Source of the DNA: Pisaster brevispinus
Taxonomy: Eukaryota; Echinodermata; Asteroidea; Forcipulatida; Asteriidae
Assembly (NCBI GenBank): GCA_023634235.1
Contig: JAMKCF010000002.1
Span: forward strand, 10,185,591-10,249,590
Reading direction: 5' to 3'
DNA length: 64,000 nt
Part shown: positions 11,031 to 23,383 of the stretch, in pieces
Layout: the number at the start of each line of letters is the position of its first letter
How positions within the stretch are numbered: position 1 is the first letter of the stretch
Notes under the pieces: generated by a model
The model's database searches: none
Told to the model about the DNA's origin: nothing
What the model saw: only the letters and a program-made list of their open reading frames with translations
Made by a program: the position numbers and the translations under genes

Positions 11031-12945
11031 GATGTTACCACTGCCGGATGGAGCCTTTTCACCATTCGGAAAAATTTCCAGGTTGTGGACAAGCGTCTGA
11101 CCCATGTAAACTTTTCACACTACCTTTTCACCAGACCTTTTCACAACACAACATTTCAGCTAACCCACAGTGGATTGCTTGATCCAGGTTGAAAACCAAC
11201 CTCGCTCATCAGGTTGGTTTAGGGTTATTGACACGTGCAGAGACTAAAAAACAAAGAGAGTTAGCAAAAAAATAAAAGTGATTTCGCACCAGGCAGTGTG
11301 TATAAGCAGAATGGATTTGAACCATTTTGAAATTTGAAGAAGTCCTTGTGGTTTATAACTTGATTTTTTTAAAGAAGTCAATACATTTTGGACCAGTGGA
11401 GCTTTCGGCAGGGATCAGAGCTTAATAAGTGTGAAATGGTCTCATTGTACTCCTAGCTCAGTTTTACCTGGAATAGAAAAACTCATGAATGTTGTCATGC
11501 CTTTTAGCTGTGGAATTTTCTTGGTCATGGACAATGCACTGGGATAGATTCTGACTTGTTTTCCCTTGGATAGGGGCCTTAATGTTATGGAGAGTTGTTG
11601 TGTCACCATAACAAGTAATTTAAAAACAATCAAGTTTGTTTTCAGAGTATAAAAAACCAAGGTGCATTCTTGGTTTCATAGTGAATGCAAAAAAACAACC
11701 CAAAAAACAATCCCACATTATATTTCCTGGCCTGTGTTGCATGGAGGACTTTGAGATGTTACCTTGGTGTAACCAGAGGGTGTTGGGGGGAGGGGCTTCA
11801 TCCCTCCTTCTCAGAGCCCCTGCCCCAACCCTCCCCCTTGCCCCCTCAAATGAGATCAAATGACTCACCATGTTCCTTGTTTTCCCTGTTGACAAACCTT
11901 TTTCCCATGCCTAGAAGAAAACAAATCGCTTTTTTTCAGTCTCACTTTTATCCCCATACTTTCATCAGAAATTCTATAAAATTTGAGGTTGAAAACAAAA
12001 CTGAGTAGAGTGGGATTTGGACGGTGACATCTTGGTTTCATTCCACCGCTCTACCCCAGCGAAGCCATCTAGCTCCTCTTCTTTTGAAGGATTATTCACA
12101 GCATGGAGTCTGCCAGTGCCAGGGAAAAAAGAGAAAGAAAAGTGAGCCCTAGTGTTTTGCAGTCTTCCTTTTGTGTCAGGAATATAACAATAAACAATCG
12201 GCACAATCAGCCATGTCTGGCCGTGTTGATGATATGTAGAAAAGCTCTGTCTTTTATCTATAGAGGGTAATATTTTGACAATGTTATTCTGTACATTAAG
12301 TTGTCTGTAAACATCAGCTATTGCCTGCAGTACACATGTACCATGACATTTAAATGCACCATCCTCTACATTGATGTACCATCTATCATGAAGGAGCAGA
12401 TAATGTGCTGACTGAAATGTCGCAATTACAGGCGGCTCAATAAATAAACTAAACTACGCTTGCTTCTTTTGAAGGCATATTCACAGCATGGAGTCCGCTG
12501 GAAAAAAAAAAAGGAAGAGTGGTCGAGGCCACATTCCTCTCGAGATAATCTTAGACTCTAAAATCTCTATGTTGAATGATCAATGTATTAAGTTATGCTC
12601 AGGATAGTGTAATATAACCTAAAGGCATTCGTTTGGCATTTTGATTTTTAGCTATTAAAGATGTAGAAACAGATGTGCATGAATTGTTTGGGTTGTTTTA
12701 TGTATTTCCTTTGTTTAGAAGGGGTAAGCAAAAATATTAAAAGTTGCAATCTCCATGGAGAGCTTGCTTGATGAATAAAAGAACAAAACAAAAACAACAA
12801 CAGACAAACGTTCCAACAAACAAACATTAAAGCTGTAGATATTCAATGTATATTTGGTTTGCGGTAGCACCATGTGTATATGCCATGCTGTGTAGATTTT
12901 GTTCTTTCAGAACTTGCCTTGCTATTTATTCTACTGCAGTGCCAG
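11031..12945. other. Non-coding; short internal duplication
   Basis: CTTCTTTTGAAGG-TATTCACAGCATGGAGTC occurs at about 12077 and 12460, showing a local duplication. No coding signal. Confidence 0.4.
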
Positions 12946-12949
12946 AGGG

Positions 12950-13100
12950 AGTAGATTACGGAATTTGGGAGACCAATTAGTTTTAAAAAGAACTGTCCTG
13001 CTTATTAATTACTACCTGGGAGGAAGGTAGGAAATTGGATGGGAATACTACTTTTGCTTAGTGAATCGAGGGGACTTCTTGTTAAAAAAATTCACTGCTG
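12950..13100 (+). repeat. Fragment of a dispersed retroelement-like repeat (copy a)
   Basis: AGAACTGTCC-GCTTATTA, ACTACCTGGG-GGA-GGTAGGAAATTGG and GAGGGGACTTCTTGT link this fragment to 31770-31905 (reverse) and 46612-46712. Confidence 0.6.
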
Positions 13101-13489
13101 TGGAGTGAGTTTTGTAATGTTCTCAACAATTCAACTGGATATTCATTTAATAGATGTTAATTTTGCATCGGGGATAAAGAATATTAATTTTGTTTTTTTT
13201 AATATGCCTGTGATTTTTTCACAGAACTCGGGAAAGTACTGAGTATACAGTGCTAACACACATCGGTGTAGGGTAAAAAACCAAAATTATTATTAGATAT
13301 TCATTATGATTTTTTTTTTAAATCATGATAAAGCCTTCACCATATATGACTAGAAAAACAAAATTTTCTGCATGACAATAAGAGTGGACGTTTGTGTTTT
13401 GTTCATTGTCTCAAATGAAAGTTTACTTTTAATTCTCCAACCAAACAAATAACCAATTTCCTAATGAGCTACTTTTGTAGATAAGGAAC

Positions 13490-13600
13490 AAGTTTGCTCA
13501 ATGACTTTCTGCTGAGCAAAACTAAGCAGGAAACCAGTCAAAGACATTACATTTGATTTTGGCTGGTAACCTTAATCTGCTAAGTAAAATGATGTCACAT
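13490..13600. mobile_element. Truncated ~207-bp inverted-repeat element, copy 2
   Basis: Retains only the interior: TTCTGCTGAGCAAA, AGCAGGAAACCAGTCAAAG and TTTGGCTGGTAACCTTAATC. Confidence 0.6.
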
Positions 13601-15125
13601 AGATATTCGCAACATTGTCTTTGCCCATTGTTTTTTAGTTTCGTGACGAATGGGCTTTTACAAATGATGCCCTTTTTTGGTGGGATTTTCTTTTTCGTAT
13701 ATAGCAAGCCTAAACTATAATGAAACCAGTTTGAAAGCTCTCATTCTAATCAAAAAAGTAGCTTCATGAAATTAGGCTCTGGTGTAATGCCCCTCCCCTC
13801 CTCCCCCACCCCTCCCCCCACGGGTACACTATTTGTTACAGTTACACCCCTCCATTTCCTGAATGGACTTTTTCTGAGTCTTTTGTTCCATTTCCAAACA
13901 CCATATATAACAAACGTATCAGCAGTTCTGTTGACATAAAGTCAAAGACTCCAAAGAAGTACTGATAGTGAGTTAATTAATTGCAACTTAATATGAAAAC
14001 AAGCCCCCATTGAGACTCGTATCTTCGGCTCCGGCACAAAAGGGTCTTCCTTGGATGTGAGGTCCAAAGAGTTATTTGTCCAACACTTTGCAGTTACTTT
14101 ATCAGCAAAATGTTATTTGCAGTCCTTGAGCATGCTTTCTTTTGGTATCAGTTTCTGTTTGTGTTTGATCTTTGGGTGAAAAATAGTTACTGAAATAAAT
14201 AATTTTATTAAGACTAACGCTTTTTTGGTGAAATCCTCTTTGTTCCAATTTCCGTTGCCCATTTAGACTTGGAAGACAGCCTACCTTTTATTTTCAAAGG
14301 CAGCTTTGAACTTTTCAGCCACAAAGTTTTATTTCTGTTTGTGTTTGCTTTTTGTCGAAAAAATAGTCACTGTATAAATTAATATTGAGGTCAAAGCTTT
14401 ATTTTGTGAAAAAATCTTTGCACTATTTTCTGCTGCCCATTTAACCTCGATCCTTACCAAAGGTGAAGTTAGTCTGCTCTCGACTGCACTCATACCCCCT
14501 CTTCCTTACCATTTGGCGACTTTTGTCACCAAAGCTTACACACTAAAAAGCACTCAAGCCTGAGCAAAAATACCTTTGCTAGGCCTATAGGTTGTGTCCA
14601 TGTTCACTCTCTATACCCAAGTTTACAATGGTTGGCAAGAGAAAGATTGGCTCTCTTCAGTGATGTTGAAATTAATTAAGGTTGCTATAAATGCAGTTCC
14701 ATCAAAATGGAGTGGGGAAGATCTGAAATGCCACCCACCTACAGAGCACCGTATGGTTGTATACAACAAGTATTTGAGTTTACAGATCACACTGATGGAA
14801 CAAAGACATTTATTGGCCAATCTCAACAATTTTTGAATTATGTCAAAACAGTTTGGTAATGAGAGGGTTTAACTTTGAAGACATCTTACCTTGCTAAGTT
14901 TAGTGGCCCTCTTGAAATGTTTTGCCAACTTCATGCACAGATTTATCATGAAAAATAAACGGTAGTGAATTTATGATAACAGTCCACTTTGAGTCATTGA
15001 GTGAGAATTGTCTTTGTTGGCCTAAAATTGTGTGTAATTATAGTCAAACTTAAGAAGTATGTAAACCACAAGGGAAACTGACTGGGTAAATTTTAAATGA
15101 TTTGAGGTTGAAGAAAGTTTAAAAA
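13601..15125. other. Non-coding; weak internal duplication
   Basis: TTTCTGTTTGTGTTTG-TTTTTGG-GAAAAATAGT-ACTG recurs at about 14150 and 14332, followed by similar sequence, indicating a diverged ~180-bp tandem duplication. No coding signal. Confidence 0.4.
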
Positions 15126-15129
15126 AAAT

Positions 15130-15209
15130 GGACTAGACCAGGATTTGAACCAATTAAATGACCTCCAGATTAACATGCCAGTGCTCTACCAACTGAGCTA
15201 TCTAGCCCT
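15130..15209 (-). mobile_element. tRNA-derived SINE head, copy 1
   Basis: Read on the minus strand: GGGCTAGATAGCTCAGTTGG (A box), TAGAGCACTGGCATGTTAAT and GGTTCAAATCC (B box). The anticodon loop is defective and the sequence runs on into a TTCTTCAACC-AAAT-ATTT body shared with 48079-48230. It is therefore a SINE, not a working tRNA gene. Confidence 0.75.
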
Positions 15210-16072
15210 ATGTTGTCAGTCTCCCTATTTTGTCAGTATCTTTGTTCGGAGGAGGAGCTTAAGAAGTGCATGATGATGAATTTTTGTTCAGTTGACAAAT
15301 CTGCTTTCATCACTTTGCACAATTCATGGTGTCATATGAATGGAGATCATGATGAAACACTGACCAGGAAACAATTAATTCTCACATTGAATAATGAATA
15401 AGTTTGTCATTTGAGACCTGGTACAAATGATGGCATAAACTGAAATGAGAGTCAATTCCAACAAGAAACATAAGATTAGCATGGACAATGTCGGGGAAAA
15501 AGTGGCAACATTTCTGAGGAAGCTGTAATGGGCAACTTGCGTTCAAAGTGCAAACACAGTCATGTACAATGTGTGTCCACTTTCCAGTAGGACTCCCTGC
15601 TCTTCTAGTTTGTTTGAGGAAGGTCTTCCACTTTAATCAAGGGATTACTCTGGATAATCCCATTGCTAATCCACCATTAGTTTAAAGACTGAACAAATGA
15701 GTTTACAGATGGAGTATTGACGAATTAATCTCTTTCACCTTGCCTTACAGATTAAAGAATCCTTTCTATTATGCCTCTGTTGAAGCAGTTGGTTGCAGAC
15801 TGTGGGGCTAAAAGTCAGTGAACATTTCTCACGAAGAAAGAGGTAAGAAGAAGTTAAGATTCCATTTTTAAGGGTTCATCAGAAGCTTTCACCACTCATT
15901 GATTTCGGATGATTACTCGTTTGCTGGTAGATCACCTCGTTCCATGAGACATCTCTCTCATGGTTTCGAGAAATCGTTGTTACAAGTTGCTGATGTTGTA
16001 CATGCCCCATTGTTTCTCTAAATTACTTATTTAAAAGTGAGTTAGTATACAATTTTATTCCCATCATCATCA

Positions 16073-16474
16073 TGGACATAATTGTGTTACCAGTACTGCT
16101 AACCTTACTTAGAGGGAATCACAACAGCCTTCTGCTAAGCAAAAGTGTGCATGAAGCCAGTCAAAAATGGCGTGTGTGATGGTATTTTGGCTGGAAAACT
16201 TATTCTGGACATAATTGTGTTACCAGTACTGCTAACCTTACTTAGAGGGAATCACAACAGCCTTCTGCTAAGCAAAAGTGTGCATGAAGCCAGTCAAAAA
16301 TGGCGTGTGTGATGGTATTTTGGCTGGAAAACTTATTCTGGACATAATTGTGTTACCAGTACTGCTAACCTTACTTAGAGGGAATCACAACAGCCTTCTG
16401 CTAAGCAAAAGTGTGCATGAAGCCAGTCAAAAATGGCGTGTGTGATGGTATTTTGGCTGGAAAACTTATTCTGG
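16073..16474 (+). repeat. Three perfect 133-bp tandem copies
   Basis: Units start at 16073, 16206 and 16339 with TGGACATAATTGTGTTACCA and look identical by eye, so the expansion is recent. Each unit contains the interior of the ~207-bp inverted-repeat element (CTTCTGCTAAGCAAAAGTGT, TTTTGGCTGGAAAACTTATT). Confidence 0.9.
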
Positions 16475-16546
16475 TATAAAGCAATCATTGTTTTGTGCTC
16501 TGCTAAGTGCTTTGGGCTTAAGCAGCTCTATGAAAGTGGGTCCTGC
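16475..16546. mobile_element. Right end of ~207-bp inverted-repeat element, copy 3
   Basis: CTTAAGCAGCTCTATGAAAG then TGGGTCCTG closes the element whose interior was triplicated upstream. Confidence 0.7.
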
Positions 16547-17315
16547 TCCTTGCTGTTACTAGTAAGCAACAAGTTCTTACTATTAGCTTCGAATGTGCAT
16601 TTGATTGTGGTCATTGCACTGGTGACCTGCTGTCAAGGTCACTATGTTAGCAGGTCTCTTGTGTGTAATAATAGAGCATATGGGTGTAATGTAGTAACAA
16701 GTTTCCTGTATATGTTGTGTTCCGCTATTGGTGTCAATTTTACAACTTTAATTGACCACCAATATTTTAAAAATGTAAAATCTCATCGCTTTTTTCAACT
16801 GTTGTATTGAGGGTATGAAACTGCACAAATTGCCACAAGATCCCTCACAGAACAATAAAAAAAACACATCATTGTTTCACTTAACCTTGACCTCTTAATT
16901 TATTGTCATTTTCCCAGGTTGGTAACGTCATCATTGGGAATAAATTTACTAAGATTCCAAAAACAAATGAGTAATTAACTTTTAATGGATCTGTGTCTAG
17001 ATCCTTTGTCTATTTGATGATGAGGTCAAGTGATTAAAAGTTTCAGCGAGTCATTCCTAATTGTGACGTACCGTATGCACAATATGTCAATATTATTTCC
17101 TACAGAACTAACCCCTGACTGCTGAGTGAGGTGGTAACATTTTATGACTGAAGCAAAATTGGCACAGTCTGCAAACTGACAAGACTGAAGCGCTCCAACA
17201 AATGTGTGATGATTCCATCACATCCAAATTGTGAGCTCTTGATAAATAGAGGTGAAGAATATATTCTCATAAATGGACACAAAATTAAGATTCCTCAATT
17301 AGAATTTCCTCATAG
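16547..17315. other. Non-coding, nothing recognised
   Basis: AT-rich, no coding signal; the ORF to 16810 begins in repeat. Confidence 0.35.
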
Positions 17316-17319
17316 GAAA

Positions 17320-17757
17320 TCTTCACAGGGAGGTGGCGATATTGGTAAAAAACAAAATGAGCGAGTTGGTAGTTGAAAGCATGTTGTGGTCCAGTTCTGC
17401 TGTTTCTGGTCAGCAGAATGTGAGTTTGAGTCTCAGTCTTGACACTTGTTGTCCTTATTTTAAAGCAAGGCACTTAACCATTATTGCTTCATGCTTCGGT
17501 GTTGTGTATTAAATGTACATGTGTAAAAGAACCCAGTGCACTTGTTGTTAAAGAGAAGGGGCTCCCCCCAGTGTTTTCTGGTATGGTTGATGGCTGCAGA
17601 TTGTGCCAGCACCCCATAAACAAGGTGGCTCTACCATGGAGGTAACTATCTCCATGGCTCTACAGACCTTGTAGTAGATACAAATATTGAGCCCTTTGAG
17701 AGCCCTTTGGTGTGATGAAACATTACAAATTACATCTGATTATTATTATTATTAAGT
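17320..17757 (+). mobile_element. tRNA-derived SINE (Leu-type family), degenerate copy
   Basis: A decayed B box (GAGTTTGAGTCTCAG) precedes TTGACACTTG and AAGGCACTTAACCATTATTG, the same body as at 58423. The element ends in TTATTATTATTATT, a SINE/LINE-type tail. Confidence 0.65.
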
Positions 17758-18270
17758 AGCGAGGTTGGCCACTTCACTTTTGAATGGGAAAGGGAAAGGC
17801 TGATACCCTAACAGTGTTTACATTGACCAACCCTGCTCGTGTAATATCCCATGTTAAACGTAATCCACTGTTGCAGTGACGTTAAGGATGGTCGTTCATC
17901 AACATTTCCTTGTAATACAATGCCAGTTGCGGTTAAAAAAGAAAAGAAAAAAGCATTAGTCAGTTTTAAATAAACTCTGCCTGACAATGACTGGAGTTTT
18001 TCTAAAAAAACAAAATGTATGCTTGATTTATGATTGTTCAAAGATGCATTAGGAGTTATGACACTTTCCAACAAAAAGTTTTTAGGCTCTGAATGTTGAG
18101 GTTGGATTTGTTGTCGTTGCAATTTTGACGTGTACAACTTTGTGTAATCTCTTTTGGATGAAGTGTCGGCCCCAAGATGAGCCATTTGGTTTGTTCATAA
18201 TGTTTTGACTAGCATCTTTATTTGAAGACGACTAGAGCCAAACACATAGGGCCTAGAGAAGCAGCAGTTG
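17758..18270. other. Non-coding, nothing recognised
   Basis: The 125-codon minus-strand ORF (17808-18185) has no domain or splice support. Confidence 0.35.
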
Positions 18271-18295
18271 TGTCAGTGGCCAGACATTTTCTTTA

Positions 18296-18460
18296 GGGGG
18301 GGGGGGGTGTTGCAAGCAAATTTGTTTTCTTCTTCTTCTTCTTTTTTGTGGAAGGGGGGGGGGCTTATTAATGTATCAAACCATTCATTGTGCAGTGTTT
18401 CGATCTCAATGGGGGGAGGGGAGAAGGGGAGGGGGCAAGGGTTATGAGTAGTAGGGGGGT
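18296..18460. repeat. G-rich low-complexity tracts
   Basis: G-runs at 18296-18307 and 18355-18363, plus GGGGAGGGGAGAAGGGGAGG near 18412, which can form G-quadruplexes. Confidence 0.7.
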
Positions 18461-18470
18461 TCCCTCCAAG

Positions 18471-18722
18471 CTTCAAGAACAAATAATCTAGTGAGGTTTT
18501 TGGAGACAAAACTCCCACCAATGACTTGTTGTGGTTCTGAAAAGAACCGGTGGTTTAACAACTCAACGTTTCGATCAGTATGCTCTGATCGTCTTCAAGA
18601 ACAAATAATCCAGAGAGGTTTGTGGGGAACCATGGACATAAAACTCTCTCTATGATTTACTGTGGTTCTGAAAGGAACTGGTGGTTTAACAACTCAATGT
18701 TTTGATCAGTATGCTCGGATCA
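18471..18722 (-). repeat. Tandem dimer (~122 bp) with hammerhead-like cores
   Basis: Units start at 18471 and 18593 with CTTCAAGAACAAATAATC. The minus strand reads TTGAAGA, a stem CGATCAG-AGCATA-CTGATC, then GAAACG in one unit; the other is more decayed. Related single copies lie at 46612-46712 and 49370-49515. Confidence 0.65.
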
Positions 18723-20389
18723 TCTCCAGGGAAATAGGTATCATTTTGAAGCAATGATCGGCCTGACTATCATTTGAACGTGAGTTTTACTACAACAAGG
18801 TCTGCCTGACAGTGTAAAAATCATCACCATTTGCTCTTCTTTTTTCTCGCTCGGCAGTTTTAGACTGACAAATGTAAACAGGTCTTAGGAACGATATTTC
18901 ACATTAAATCCTTATACCTCACAAATCCATATTTTCTTGAAAAATATAACAATTACCAATGATGTAACTTGTATGTAAGTATTGCCAAAGACATTTTGCT
19001 AAAAGGTGGGCTTATAGGCTAACACAACTCGTGGAGAGAGTTTTATGTACATGCTGTACCTCCGAAACCTATTACTAAACTGCGCTAGGCAAGACTGCAC
19101 TAGACTGCACCAGAATAGTTTAAAATCTTACAGAGCAAAGTCAGTTTATTACTGCCCAATATATACCATGTCCTGAGGTTTCATCACCTTTGATCTAAAC
19201 GTGTTTTACAATATCAGGTGGAAATGATGCAGGTGGCACTTCCAGGAAATGTTTGGGAAATCCAAGTCCCAATGTTTTAGGGACATCCTTGTCAGTGGTA
19301 GGCTACCACAGCGCTGATTAATATTCACAACCCAATGAAAGTCAACCGGTGATCTAAGTGGCCTTTTCCTGTCAACAAAACAGTCCAAGAATATGTTTTC
19401 CTCTTTTGACAATTGGTTAAAAGGAAAACCACGCATAGTTCATTGTGGAATATTTTACGTTACCAGATGATGACTTTCTCTTTGTGGACATGGATTAGTA
19501 ATTTCTGCTCAAGTTTTTTTCGCCAGAAAAGGGTTAGGCCTCTTATAAAAGTGCAACCAGTAGCTGATCAAAACTAGTATAACAAATGCCAAGGAGCAAG
19601 GCCATTCTTTTCATGGAAGGCTGTAAGTGTTTTTGATCCTGTTATGTTCATAATCAATTACTTGCTTTCTTTGTGAAGAGCGGCAGCGGCACACACAACT
19701 CCTTTCTGGGGGTGACAATTAAAAATCTATCTTTTCAAATCAACGCAGTTGTCACACAATGCTGGGTTGAGTTCATCTCTGGTTACACCAGGCTTCCATG
19801 TATTGAATAGTTGTGTGTTTGTATTATGCTGTCTTGTATATTGCTTGGCCTTCAGAGTTGAAGCCACTGGTAAAGTCATTCGTCGTGGAATTTTCTGATG
19901 TGCATTCGTTCCTGCATGACACTTCAACTGGTGCATTGTGAAAGAGTGTGTACTCATCACACATTGCTGGAGCTGTGCACACAGGAGGGAGCATCTATAG
20001 GCTCAGTTGACCAAACTTCTGTAAACAATTGCTGGCAGACGAATTGGGAGACAAGTAGGTTAATTTCAGATTATTCATTGGGGAACTGAAGAGTGTGTAA
20101 GGATTGCAGGTGAGTTTATAACATGCTTGTTTTTTGACCTATTTTTTCATTTTATTGAAGATGCTTGAACTGTCTCTCATGTGTTTTTTTTTATGTGTCC
20201 ATGGTCCAAACCATAGAGAAGAATGATCATTGTGATCTAAATTGTTCTTTTTAAGAGCTTTAATTTAATTGGAATGTCTTTATATCTTTGTGCTTATCAT
20301 GGTTTATCTGTGTATCTCTGGATTTGAACTCACTCCTCTTCCCCCTGATAGTTACAGCTCTGTTAATGAGCAAAAACTGCCACTGTCGG
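18723..20389. other. Non-coding, nothing recognised
   Basis: AT-rich, no coding or repeat structure seen by eye. Confidence 0.35.
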
Positions 20390-20407
20390 CATAGTTATTG
20401 CTTTCTT

Positions 20408-20640
20408 TGACTCAAGATAAGGTACTTATGTACAACCTTGGAAATGTTGACAATACGGCTACTTTGGTGGTATTACCCTCTCTTAGAATCAAGATAAAGT
20501 ACAACCTTGAAAATGTTGATAAAACTACTGCTACTGTTTTTTTAATAATCTCTTTATGTCAGTATATTGGTATAGTTTGATAATTAAATGTTGACAAACC
20601 TTGCTGCCTTAGAAACGTTGACAATTTAACTTGTTGAAAT
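20408..20640 (+). repeat. Diverged short tandem duplication
   Basis: CAAGATAA-GTAC-AACCTTG-AAATGTTGA occurs at about 20412 and 20490, with a third weaker AAACGTTGACAAT at about 20612. Confidence 0.5.
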
Positions 20641-23380
20641 CTTGACTATATGCTTTTGTATGACAACCAATTAAGGGTGTCTCAAGACTACGGTCCAATT
20701 AGGTCAAAAATGTGATAATTAAAGAGGAGCCTGTGGCTATAGGAACCTCCATTAGTGCTACAGGCATGCATGTGCCTTCCATGAGCATTCATTCAAGGTG
20801 TTTTAATACGTACTATTCTTGCGTGTGTGTTTTGTTTTCCTTGAGTATCTTGTCATGAGGAAATGAATGGGAAGGACTTGTTTGTACATGTATGTAGTGA
20901 AGTAGGCCCAAGCATTTACCTTCAGTTTTAAAGGGAAACTCCAAAGCTTTCAAATCTAACACCCCCCCCCCACCAAGTGAAATCTTAAAAAAATGAACAA
21001 ATGAGATGGTTTAAAACATGAAATAGTGGCCCACCAATTATTTCTTTTCTCCTGTGTGCCAATGAAAATGTCTGGCATGATGACTGGAGCAGGGCACCCT
21101 ATCTCATTGAAAGAAAGTTTTGTAGTGGCCCAATATCCCGTGTGCCACGCATAATAAGAGGTGAATGTTTCCACTGCTTCAATCAGCATCTTGCCTCTTA
21201 AGATGGTGGCAGGATGGTGCCAGTGCGTAAGGTCTTGGACTGCATGTAAAAAGTGACATTCTGTATATAAGTCAAACATTATACTCAGATTCAAAAAGGA
21301 AACAAGCAGACCGATTCTTGTGGTAGAACGCCACAGTGTTGTGTTTTGTTTTATCGCACGTGGTAGAACGATTATCTAGCAGCGATCATCTTCCCCGCGT
21401 AAAGATGACGCCACTTAGGTTATAAAACATTTATCCCCAAAGTATGTGCGTGCGGACATGACAAGGAACACACATTTTCCCTGAGTATAAAGCATTTTAT
21501 CGTAACGTGATAAAATGTGTTAACTTAAGTTACGATGGAGTATAACTAGAAGATTTGATGAGTGTACAGTCAAGCTTAGCTTTCAAGTACCAGTCTAATA
21601 AGCGATCTCAATGCCATGAATCTCTAAAAAGTGCAAGTCTCATGCGGATTTGAAGTTTTTTTGGACTGCTTTGGTCCAACATATTGCCTTAAACATGTGA
21701 AGGAAACAAACTTGCACAACTTAATGGGTCCTATTCTCCCAATGTCCAAATACACATGAGACTTGCACAGTCTTTTACAAGTTGTGGGAGGAGATTTCTA
21801 GTCTCTGAAAAAAGACTTAAAAAAATAAAACTGAAGTTGGAACTTTTGTGTCCCAGTCATTTGTCTTGTATATATACGTTGATGCAATATGTCAGCCATG
21901 TGCTGGCATAAGATAATGAGCCCCTGGGTGATTTTGTAGAAGCAGCTTGTGGTAGTATGGACAAGCATAGAGCAAGCTATCAGAGGGTCCCAATTCAACG
22001 TGGAAATCAGTTTTTGAAAAATTAGTCAGCATGCTCTAACTCCTGTGGACTTTTCTCTTGTTCATAAAATTCCATACAAAATTTTCAACATGTTCACGCT
22101 CATATAAAGAGTATGATGGGGGAGGGTAGGGGGGTCAGAGGGGTCAGAGACCATATACAACTTTTAAAGGTCTGTAAAAAGGAAACAAAAATATTGGGCA
22201 TTTATTTTGAAATACAAATGTTGATAGGTACTGATTTGGGGGAGGAAGGGGGTGTGTCCTCAAAAGTAGTTCTGTCTGTAAGAACTGAAAAAATGTTGGG
22301 AAAACTTCGGAAGGGTCCCTCTTACAGGAATTGATCTGCTCCACCTGTGAATTTCCCCACCTGTGTAATGTGTATATATACAGCTTTTACAGCATTATTC
22401 TTGCCACATTATCACCACCTTTGGCTCACACCTCAGCAGTGTTTGTACACAGGCTTCCTAATTTGTTTAGGTTTTAATTTCCCCGGGATTGTGTAAATGT
22501 TTGTGTTTAACTTCTGTGGTTTCCGCATTAAATCTTGAACCAATATGGTACTGTAAACAAAGTGACCCTAGCTCATCTTGGGAAAGGGTGCTCTTGGGTT
22601 TACATTCTGATGCAATGCCAGTTGTGCTCTGTGTGTGTGTGGGTGTTGAGACAGTTGCCTTTCTGTGATGTTTCAATTGGAAAGCTGACTGATTATAAAT
22701 GTATTACCAGTAAATCACCTAGTTCCGTCTGAATGGTCTGAACATAGAGAAAGCTGAAATACTGCCAAAGTTAAGAACATTGCTTTCAAAGCCGACTCCC
22801 CTTAAAATCAATGATGACTTATTCCGATTGCAGCAATCAAAATAAGAATACTATGTCCAATAATTCCTTGGCATAATACACAAAAGTGCACTGGTTGGTG
22901 CTGATGATCTAATTGACCTGATGGACTTTTATGTTCAAGGTGCTCTATGTTGTGCATGTAAAAAGCTTGTGACTTTAGGCACTGATGTCTCCCTTGAACT
23001 TCTTCACTTGACAGTTCAATGGTGTCCTGGGGTGGGGGGGGGGGCCATCCCAGTCAGGTAGAGTTCTAAGGAAATACTTTGTAGCCGTCAGATCTGGCTT
23101 TACATCTGTGGCCATCGCCCTGTTACCATTTTGAAATGTTTCTGGTCAAAATTTGAAGTTTTCCTCAAGAAGTGTGCTCTACAAGGGAAAGACTGCTTTG
23201 CCCATTTCTTATCAGGTCTGCTCTGATCTATGCAGGTAAAAGCCAACATCAAAAAAAAAGGAAGGTCTGGCGATGGTAGGAGCTGCCACCTTTAAATTGT
23301 TGTGGAGGGTTTCACATAGCCTTTGGGATTATTAACACATCCCTGATTACTAATGTGATGTGTATATTGGCTATACAGGC
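20641..23380. other. Non-coding; one small hairpin, poly-C/G tracts
   Basis: Perfect hairpin CATTTTATC-GTAAC-GTGATAAAATG near 21493. G-run at 23032-23043. No coding signal. Confidence 0.4.
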
Positions 23381-23383
23381 GCA

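Noticed and set aside
15130..15209. Functional tRNA gene
   Set aside because: Anticodon loop lacks U33, arms are mismatched, and the sequence continues into a SINE body shared with 48079.
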